DNA of 35,365 bases from Stieleria tagensis (lineage in GTDB: Bacteria; Planctomycetota; Planctomycetia; Pirellulales; Pirellulaceae). The notes under the pieces were generated by a model, which was given only the letters and a program-made list of their open reading frames with translations, was not told the DNA's origin and ran no database searches. The stretch is from positions 1-35,365 of the forward strand of contig NZ_JAMYFE010000104.1 of NCBI RefSeq assembly GCF_024129865.1. Reading direction: 5' to 3'. This document shows, one piece after another, positions 1 to 5,815 of this stretch (position 1 is the stretch's first letter; every line of letters starts with the position of its first letter). The position numbers and the translations under genes were made by a program.

Positions 1-445
1 TGGGTTCTGACAGGCATCGCATCCACCAACTGATGCAGGACAGACGGATTTTCTTTACCTTCAGTGCGGTCTTGTCTTTGGTCAACGCCGCAATCTCCGC
101 TTTAGTTGGCTCTTCAACCTTGCCGTGCTTATCGCGACGTTTGGGGAACAGGGTCAGCCAATGCTTTGCAACCTTTTTATCGCTCCACGATTTCGCTTTG
201 TCCGGGCGACTTCGCAATACGACTTGGATCTGGTTGCAGTGCACCGAGTAGGTCAGGCAATCGATCGCGAATATGGGGATGAGCACCTTGATACGTTCGC
301 GAACCCATTCTTTGCGGATGCTGCAGTCTTCGCCAGTGATCGGATTATTTCCCAGTAGCGATGCAAATCGGACGCAGTGTTGAACACAGCGTACCACTTG
401 TATGGTTTTAGGATCGATCACGTTTGCACGAGCTTGCCGCGGCAT
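1..445 (-). CDS. Y1 (IS200-like / RAYT) transposase, partial, degraded HUH motif
   Basis: This frame is open from an ATG at 445 down to the window edge (148 codons), so its C-terminus is missing here. The protein begins MPRQARANVIDPKTIQVV and continues with segments such as WVRERIKVLIPIFAIDCLTY and SWWMRCLSEP, which I recognise from memory as the planctomycete transposase-IS200-like family. These are HUH single-strand endonucleases that nick DNA with one tyrosine. In the family the catalytic segment reads roughly SNHVHLVLRSRP; here it reads CNQIQVVLRSRP, so both histidines of the HxH metal site are glutamines. That suggests a decayed or repurposed protein. The catalytic tyrosine would lie outside the window. 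A perfect 20-bp palindrome sits 80 bp upstream (525-544), as is usual for REP-associated members. The family call rests on motif recall, not on a search. Confidence 0.7.
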   Translation of the reverse strand, partial: MPRQARANVIDPKTIQVVRCVQHCVRFASLLGNNPITGEDCSIRKEWVRERIKVLIPIFAIDCLTYSVHCNQIQVVLRSRPDKAKSWSDKKVAKHWLTLFPKRRDKHGKVEEPTKAEIAALTKDKTALKVKKIRLSCISWWMRCLSEP

Positions 446-524
446 CGGGCTGTTCCTTTTTCAGTAGCGATCCCGCAAGCATCGTCGTTGGAGCAAGCGA
501 AGTCAATCAAAAAAGGGGACATCC

Positions 525-544
525 GCCAAATGGTACCATTTGGC
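525..544. repeat. Perfect 20-bp palindrome upstream of the Y1 transposase
   Basis: The sequence GCCAAATGGT is followed directly by its exact reverse complement ACCATTTGGC. It lies 80 bp upstream of the transposase start, just after an AAAAAAGGGGACATCC stretch. REP-like palindromes flanking RAYT genes are substrates or relics of the transposase, so this is a candidate REP element. Its arms GCCAAAT/ATTTGGC are shared with the hairpin at 2963-2984. Confidence 0.6.
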
Positions 545-638
545 AAGCAGCATAGATGCTTATTTCTGTTTTTCCTGAATTGATGTGCCGTCCAAATGAA
601 TTCGAAAGCAGCATGGATAGCTGAGAGGCTTCATCTGT

Positions 639-656
639 TTGCCGACCGGTCGGCAA
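639..656. repeat. Perfect 18-bp palindrome
   Basis: TTGCCGACC is followed directly by its exact reverse complement GGTCGGCAA. It lies in a gene-free stretch between the Y1 transposase and the Rep-like gene. It could be an operator, a cruciform used by an HUH enzyme, or an end of the mobile element. No function can be assigned from sequence alone. Confidence 0.6.
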
Positions 657-815
657 GGAGGCTGTCTTCCGGTGAGTGAGGAGCATTCTCGCTGTCGTGT
701 TTTGGGCGGTGTGGTCGCATAGTGGGGCTGGATAGTGTGTCCGTGTCGGTTCTCATCTCGACCGTGGAGGGATCAAACCAAGCGTTGGAGATAGTTATTT
801 TCTCTGATGTAGAGT

Positions 816-827
816 GCCGCGTGCAAG
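816..827 (+). repeat. 12-bp direct repeat, left copy (GCCGCGTGCAAG)
   Basis: The same 12 bases occur at 5420-5431 in the same orientation, next to the integrase start. Matching short repeats on both sides of an element may be integrase arm-type sites, although a chance match of this length is possible. Confidence 0.3.
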
Positions 828-978
828 CATGTCACAGGGTTCGAGAAAGTCGTTCAGTTGGCTGTCGTTGATCCGATGGTTTCGGAGGACGCGATATCGC
901 TCATCTGTGGTGGAGCTGATTCGGGCTCCTCTCTCCCTGTGAGTTGCCAGACTTGGAGCCTAGGGGTATTTGGCGGCG

Positions 979-1971
979 TCAAGCTTCGACCCATTTCTTG
1001 AAATTCATAGACAGGTCATGCTTGATCTGGTCGTTGAGATGCTCGTAGTCACCCGGACCTGCCAGGGTCGCTTCACAGCTCATTTCGTGAAACGGAATGA
1101 TGAGCACCCTTCTATCGCCACGCTGCACAGCAATATTCGGGTAGCCCGAGCGGCTACGTCTGAAGCTGCTCGGAACTTGAGAAGCGGTATAGGTCTTGTT
1201 GATCCCGGCCGCCTGGTACAGGAGGGCTCTATTCTTCGGTGTGGCAATTCCATCGTCGCGTTCGTCTGGCCTTGTGAAGTAGTTGTATATTTTGGCGGCA
1301 TCTAATCCGCGTTGACAATCCCCCAGCGTGTCGGACACCTTGAGTTGCAGATCGGCCTGGACCCTGAATCCAGTGTTCGCCACTGGACTCATCCATTTGT
1401 GAACGGTCTCAATAACCTTTTTCCTGCTCGCGGACTTATCGAACACCCACATCAGGTGTATGTGCGGCCAGAGCACGTCGTCCTCCTTGGCCTTGGTGTG
1501 CAGGCCAATTGCATACGGCATCGGTTTATTGTTCGCGTCGGCGTTGTATTGACCGGCGCGACGGGCTCGACTGAGGATTTGGCCGAATATTTTTGTTTGT
1601 TCTTCGGAGACTTCTTTGAACTTGGACACGGTGCGGGTGATGACAATTCCCCAAATCACGCAGTTCTTGTAGTTGAGAGAGATGTTGTCTGCAAACCGTT
1701 CTGCCTTGGCGTTTCTTTCGATTGCCTGACACCGTCGACAGTACTTAGTCTGTCGACAGGGATTGGTCCACCGGGCGTTTTCGTCGCTTTCCCGAAGGAC
1801 TCGACCGCACGAAGCAGCCGCAACGATATTGTTCCATTCTTTTCCGCCGATCTCCAGGTCAAGCAGAAACTGCATTAGCTGGTGCTGAACCTGGGTGATG
1901 TAGCCCTCGTGAGTTTGAAGGCGGAACCGCGACGAACCTACTTTTACATCTGGTGTCCATTGCGTGCTCAT
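979..1971 (-). CDS. Rolling-circle replication initiator (Rep_1-like HUH protein)
   Basis: The protein has 330 residues from the ATG at 1971; a TTG one codon earlier is the alternative start. It carries a Cys cluster around residues 72-81 (CRQTKYCRRC), then a beta segment VIWGIVITRT (about 105-114), then the HUH metal motif WPHIHLMW with H170 and H172. Further on is KIYNYFTRP with Y229 and Y231, one of which would be the nicking tyrosine. This order (Cys-rich entry, HUH, Tyr) matches plasmid Rep_1-type initiators, which nick the double-strand origin to start rolling-circle replication. All motifs look intact. The gene lies on the same strand as the downstream-numbered integrase, and iteron-like repeats lie upstream at 2014-2076. 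Family assignment is by motif; similarity elsewhere is weak, so a mobilization or phage HUH protein is possible. Confidence 0.65.
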   Translation of the reverse strand: MSTQWTPDVKVGSSRFRLQTHEGYITQVQHQLMQFLLDLEIGGKEWNNIVAAASCGRVLRESDENARWTNPCRQTKYCRRCQAIERNAKAERFADNISLNYKNCVIWGIVITRTVSKFKEVSEEQTKIFGQILSRARRAGQYNADANNKPMPYAIGLHTKAKEDDVLWPHIHLMWVFDKSASRKKVIETVHKWMSPVANTGFRVQADLQLKVSDTLGDCQRGLDAAKIYNYFTRPDERDDGIATPKNRALLYQAAGINKTYTASQVPSSFRRSRSGYPNIAVQRGDRRVLIIPFHEMSCEATLAGPGDYEHLNDQIKHDLSMNFKKWVEA

Positions 1972-2013
1972 CAATTCAACTCAGGGACTCGGGTGGGTTG
2001 TTATTTGCCGTAA

Positions 2014-2076
2014 GCAATGTCTGGCGAGAGTGCTATTCGGCAATGTCCGAGAAGGGATGGCTCGACGCAATGTCTG
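2014..2076 (+). repeat. Three iteron-like repeats GCAATGTCYG upstream of rep
   Basis: GCAATGTCTG occurs at 2014-2023, GCAATGTCCG at 2040-2049 and GCAATGTCTG at 2067-2076, so the spacing is 26 and 27 bp. They lie 43-105 bp upstream of the Rep start on the minus strand. Direct repeats of this kind next to a rep gene are typical binding sites for the initiator or for a copy-control regulator. TTGCCG (2005-2010) and CGGCAA also frame the first interval, giving weak additional symmetry. Confidence 0.5.
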
Positions 2077-2962
2077 TGGGTTTTTGGACGTTGTGATTCG
2101 TCTGGGATTTGCGATGAAATGGGGCGAAAAGTAGACTGGAGCAAGAAGTTCAGTCAGTGTCACATTTGGCTGGAAAGCAATGAAACAGGACGTTGCAACC
2201 AACGCTTGGGTAGTCGGGCGGGTGTCACAGGGGGTGAGGAAATGGTGGGATGGTTGGAGGTAAATAATGGAGTCTCGAATCAGGCAGCCCGCTGTTTGGT
2301 TTGAAGATATGCCCCCGGTGAGATGAGCCCAGTAGGTATGCCACGCATCGTTGTCCTCTGGGGATCGCTTTGAGCGTATTTGGGGCAGTCAGAGCGGTTG
2401 CCGCGCGGGCATTTAGAAACCAAGGGTGAGTTTGGTGTTGGCAGACAATGTGGGATCTAGAGTAGAATCCGCCTATCTGAACCCATAGCGTCAGAGTGGT
2501 TAGTTGGCCGGAAACCTGTATGTTGATTTAACGTTTTGGTTTGGCACCCGATGCAGGGTAATTGCTCGTGGATGCGGGGCTGACGTCAAAAAGGGCTTTG
2601 GAGGCGAGCAGCATGTAGTGTTCGGTTTGGTGTGAGCCGTCTCGTTGAGCAAAAAGGACCGGTGAGAAAGCGGCTACGATTTGGAAGAAGTTGGAGGCTC
2701 GCAAATCTACTTGGTGCGTGCAATTGAAAGGCTTGCTTTGCTAGGGCAATCGCTCTATCCATTGGATAAGGGAAGCGACTGTGACGAGTGTCGTATGCCG
2801 GCGGATTGGAATGATAGGCAGTGAGGATACGGCAAGGACGACAGTGGCTATAAAGGTTGATGCGTGGAACTGGTGGTTGAGCTAGGGTGGATTATAATGT
2901 CTGTCTAGTTGGTAGCATAGGAACAAGTACTGTGTGTTTTTCGGGTTTGGCGCGGCCGTAGA

Positions 2963-2984
2963 TGCCAAATCTTTAGATTTGGCA
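2963..2984. repeat. Hairpin TGCCAAATC-TTTA-GATTTGGCA
   Basis: A 9-bp perfect stem closes on the four-base loop TTTA. The arms contain GCCAAAT/ATTTGGC, identical to those of the palindrome at 525-544, with a different 6-bp centre. A further TGCCAAA follows at 2989. It may be a recognition hairpin for one of the two HUH enzymes, possibly a nicking site of the double-strand origin. Confidence 0.5.
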
Positions 2985-3835
2985 GGGTGCCAAAATGTGC
3001 TAAGAAACACTTCTCAATACCCACGGAAAGTTCGTCATGCAAATGCGGTCTTGTGCAAGGCGTTCTAACGCAAGGGAGCTGGAATGCTTGAAAATGCCCA
3101 GGGAGGCGACTTGCGCTCGTTAGCTTCGGTCCTGGGGGCGTTCTCGGTGATGCTAGGTCTCTTTGCTCGCTCGTGTGGTCGGGCAGCGTTCTCGGTTGGG
3201 TTGGGGCGATTTCGTCATGTGAATGCCTATTGAGTCGCTTGGTGAATTTGATGCATTGGAAGTTTGCAGGTGGAAGGCGGGTGTTGATTCGGCGGAGGGG
3301 CACTGAGTTCGGCTAAGAACAGGCACAGGCGAATAGCGTCGTGAGTTCACGATGCACAGACATGAGTTGCCGCTGTCCGGCCCTGCGAAAATCTCTTCGT
3401 GGGGCCCAGTTTGAATTGTGGTCAGTCTTGCGCCGTTTTCGGTGAGTCCTCCGATGTCGCATTGTGAGTTCAGGGTCGCTTTCAAACGGAATCGACGCCT
3501 GCCATCTCACCGCGTCCTGAGAATCAATCCGGTCACGACAGGATCAGCGAGAAGGTTATTGAGCTGAATCGCCAGTTCGAAGCACTGCTTTGGCAATTTG
3601 AAATTGCTCAAGTGGACGACAGTTCGCTGGCTAAGACCGGTTGTGATTGAATCTGCGCGAAGGGGCCATGGTAAATGTGGTCCGCGCGCTTGTCGGTTTT
3701 GCGCTAGAAGTGAAGCCGGCAGCGAGTTTGCGTCATCTCAGGTGCCAATCTTCCTTCGATCGATTTGCATCGCTGGTTGCGCGGTGCAGGGATCGCCAAG
3801 CGTCGAGCATCTTGTCTGATCTAGTCAGTGGCGCT

Positions 3836-5335
3836 TCATTTCGTGGATTTGATTTTGAGTTTTGCGTACAGCCAGTCAGTAGCCTCGGCGAGAAGGTCGT
3901 CTGGGGCGGTTGTATAGTGGCGGTCGCTCATGTTGTCTGGGGCATGTCCGAGAAAGAGGCGTTCGAGCCCAGAGTATTGCTGGTGGTTTCGGAGCGCTGA
4001 TGCAGCAGTCTTCTTAAAGTGTTTCATGGTACACGTGATGCTTTCAGCCGTGCTCAGTCTGCGGATTTCCAGACGTACCGCGTCTCGTTTGTTTGTGTTT
4101 TCTTTGCTGTTGAATGATGATTCAACAAGGGTCAGTCCGGAACGGTTTAGGAGGACGTGGTCGTCGGAATCGCTGCGTTCCTGTTTGAGAAGTTGTAGAG
4201 TTTCTTTCCAAAGTTTGTATTTCACCATTGGGACGTTCTCTACGTTCCTGGTCTTGCTTCTCTTCCGGGTGATCGTACCGTTTTCGAAGTCGACCTCCGC
4301 GGGGTGTAGGTCCGAGATGTCGATTTGGGTCATGCCGCAATTGAGGCCTAGGAGCATGTAGAGCTTGGCTCGGTCTCGTGCGGCGCCGAGCAATTGAGAG
4401 AGTTCGTCTACCGTGAGTGTTTCGACTTGCTTGATTTGTGTGTGGATCGAAAGCGATTTGCTATCGAAGTTCCTGGGTAGGTGGTCCAGTTGCCCTGCAG
4501 TACCAACCAGCCAGCGAATTAGCTGCTTGGTTGTCGTCATCACATCTTTGGCGTAGCTGGTGGAATATATTTCTTCTTGAATTCGTTTAAGCAACATCGA
4601 ACGTAGATCAGCGAGCCACTTTCCGTCAATCTTGCCCGTCTCTTTCTTTCCGCCCGCCCAATCGACGACAATCTTGAGGTGATTGCGCATGGTTCCTGCG
4701 CGACCGAAGGAAATTTGCCCTGCCTTGGCTTCTTCGCGTTTGCTTTTAAGGAACTCGTCCACCTGCGCGGCTAATGTGTTGTTCGTATCGACGGCATCGG
4801 CATTCTTTTTCTGTGCGGCTAGACGATCACGCCATAGTGCATCGTTGCTGCGTATGTGGGCGAAGCCGTTTCGCAACTGTTCCTCGGGTGACTCGGGGAG
4901 GGCATCGTCGTAGATGGGGCAATAGGTTTCCTGCAGCTGGTCATCGTCGAGTTCATCGAGAGGCGTTTTGGAGAGAAACCATTCCGCGTCGTCTGGCGGC
5001 TCCGAGGATGGATCTTGGATCCGTTCCTGCAGGTCTGCTACGGCTGCGGCGGCTTTTTTTGCGGATCCATCGTCGCCGAAGCCATGGTTCTGTAGCCAGT
5101 TGAGGACGCATCGCCACTCTTCGATGCACCCACGGAATTTCTCTAATCGTTCGCCAGATTCTGCGGCTTCATTGTCAATTTGCCGCCGTTTTTCTTTCCA
5201 TTGGCGTTTCGCTGCCTGCTCTGCTTCTCGGTCCGACTTGCCAGTGCCGCCGGGGTAGCGATAAGTCTGGTTTTTGTACCGGACGCGCCAGCTTTTTGTC
5301 GACGGTTCCCAGCGGGGTTCGGGGGTCCAGCCCAT
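3836..5335 (-). CDS. Tyrosine recombinase (integrase) with atypical catalytic residues
   Basis: The protein has 499 residues. The N-terminus resembles an arm-binding region (WRVRYKNQTYRYPGGTGKSD), followed by a charged linker. A core-binding SAM-like segment lies around 185-280 (VDEFLKSKREEAKAGQIS) and the catalytic domain follows from about 305. The Box I segment reads LNCGMTQIDISDL, where the usual catalytic Arg is Thr336. Lys361 or Lys359 supplies the beta-hairpin lysine, Box II reads KHFKKTAAS with H439 but Lys442 in place of Arg, then H464 (FLGHAPDN) and the nucleophile Y474 (DRHYTT). From memory, planctomycete integrases share the NCG-TQ-DI-DL motif, so the Arg loss may be a family trait. 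Its start faces the 3' end of tRNA-Pro 146 bp away, so it is the likely integrase of this element. Confidence 0.85.
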   Translation of the reverse strand: MGWTPEPRWEPSTKSWRVRYKNQTYRYPGGTGKSDREAEQAAKRQWKEKRRQIDNEAAESGERLEKFRGCIEEWRCVLNWLQNHGFGDDGSAKKAAAAVADLQERIQDPSSEPPDDAEWFLSKTPLDELDDDQLQETYCPIYDDALPESPEEQLRNGFAHIRSNDALWRDRLAAQKKNADAVDTNNTLAAQVDEFLKSKREEAKAGQISFGRAGTMRNHLKIVVDWAGGKKETGKIDGKWLADLRSMLLKRIQEEIYSTSYAKDVMTTTKQLIRWLVGTAGQLDHLPRNFDSKSLSIHTQIKQVETLTVDELSQLLGAARDRAKLYMLLGLNCGMTQIDISDLHPAEVDFENGTITRKRSKTRNVENVPMVKYKLWKETLQLLKQERSDSDDHVLLNRSGLTLVESSFNSKENTNKRDAVRLEIRRLSTAESITCTMKHFKKTAASALRNHQQYSGLERLFLGHAPDNMSDRHYTTAPDDLLAEATDWLYAKLKIKSTK

Positions 5336-5364
5336 TGCACTTCTCTATCTCGCGGAATGACTCC

Positions 5365-5389
5365 TGGCCACTTGAAATGGCCACTTGAA
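5365..5389 (+). repeat. Tandem 13-bp repeat TGGCCACTTGAAW upstream of the integrase
   Basis: TGGCCACTTGAAA (5365-5377) is directly followed by TGGCCACTTGAAT (5378-5390). It lies 30 bp upstream of the integrase start, between the gene and the tRNA. It is a candidate operator or integrase/excisionase arm site. Confidence 0.5.
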
Positions 5390-5419
5390 TGCGAAAAGAG
5401 AGGTTAATGTGGCCAGGCA

Positions 5420-5443
5420 GCCGCGTGCAAGAGCTGTGCAAGA
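5420..5443 (+). repeat. Phased GTGCAAGA repeats near the attachment site
   Basis: GTGCAAGA occurs at 5425-5432 and 5436-5443, 11 bp apart, which is about one helical turn. The first copy is part of GCCGCGTGCAAG (5420-5431), which recurs at 816-827. Helically phased short repeats next to a tRNA attachment site fit integrase arm-binding sites. The interpretation is inference. Confidence 0.4.
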
Positions 5444-5480
5444 AATTGGTTTCGAGCGGCAATTTGCCGTCTGATGCCAG

Positions 5481-5554
<74 letters not shown>

Positions 5555-5761
5555 ATGGGTGAGGGTTGGCGATGCTGGGGGATTGGGGGACCGCTGCATC
5601 GCTGTTTTCTCGGGGCGTAATTTACGTGCCGTTGCCATCGAGGGGAAGAGAGAAGGCACGCGAATTTTCTGCAAAATGTTATTTCGCTCGCGAGGTGTCG
5701 AGACTCCCGGGGCAGCGCGAGAGGGGCGAATCCGATGGCGGTTCGATCGGCGGAGAAAGTT

Positions 5762-5771
5762 TCGTTAGAAT
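5762..5771 (+). promoter_or_regulatory. Candidate promoter element TCGTTAGAAT
   Basis: The decamer TCGTTAGAAT ends 45 bp before the ATG of the cytochrome gene. The same ten bases occur at 10152-10161, about 50 bp before the ATG of the nucleoside hydrolase-sulfatase gene. TAGAAT is one mismatch from the -10 consensus TATAAT. No clear -35 element is visible. Confidence 0.4.
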
Positions 5772-5815
5772 ATCCTGCCCCCCCTTCCTCCCCCGCCTTC
5801 GTCTGTGTGAATTTG

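Larger units (their letters stand above)
446..978. other. Gene-free stretch between Y1 transposase and Rep gene
   Basis: I find no convincing coding sequence here. The stretch holds two perfect palindromes (525-544 and 639-656), a GGGGAC stretch after an A-run at 511-520, and the 12-mer GCCGCGTGCAAG at 816-827 that recurs near the integrase (5420-5431). The 3' end of the minus-strand Rep gene adjoins its right side. A weak GGCTCC/GGAGCC inverted repeat lies around 927-960 with a long loop and is not a convincing terminator. Confidence 0.5.
1972..3835. other. Gene-poor, G/T-biased interior of the element
   Basis: I see no convincing gene across nearly 1.9 kb between the Rep start and the integrase stop. 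Open frames are short, overlap each other on both strands, and translate to Pro/Arg/Thr-rich or Cys-rich strings with no recognisable domain. The plus strand is visibly rich in G and T (in 2581-2640 there are 23 G against 9 C). It contains the iteron-like repeats (2014-2076), a hairpin at 2963-2984 and a smaller one at 3593-3607 (GCAATTT-G-AAATTGC). It may be decayed cargo, replication-origin DNA or untranslated RNA. Confidence 0.5.
639..5480. mobile_element. Putative integrated Rep/integrase element at tRNA-Pro (left boundary uncertain)
   Basis: A tyrosine recombinase gene begins about 145 bp from the 3' end of tRNA-Pro(CGG), and a rolling-circle Rep-like gene follows on the same strand. Iteron-like repeats lie upstream of rep. 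This is the layout of integrated small plasmids or integrative mobilizable elements. The right boundary should be the tRNA 3' end. I looked by eye for a second copy of that tRNA end to the left and did not find one, so the left boundary given here is only a placeholder at the palindrome; the element may extend beyond the window. No relaxase, capsid or conjugation gene was recognised. Confidence 0.45.

Noticed and set aside
1312-1878. Plus-strand frame of 188 codons antisense to rep
   Set aside because: It is the reverse shadow of the HUH protein; no motif, and rep has clear HUH and Tyr motifs.
2017-2304. Plus-strand frame of 95 codons with seven or more Cys, divergent from rep
   Set aside because: It has no ribosome-binding site, overlaps the iteron-like repeats, and shows no recognisable domain; likely a by-chance frame in G/T-rich DNA.
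2905-3510. Overlapping minus-strand frames of 65-132 codons
   Set aside because: They overlap one another in different frames and are rich in Pro, Arg, Thr and Ser, with no motif; typical of non-coding DNA of this composition.
3598-4361. Plus-strand frames of 73-143 codons overlapping the integrase 3' end
   Set aside because: They are antisense to the clearly recognised integrase and lack motifs.
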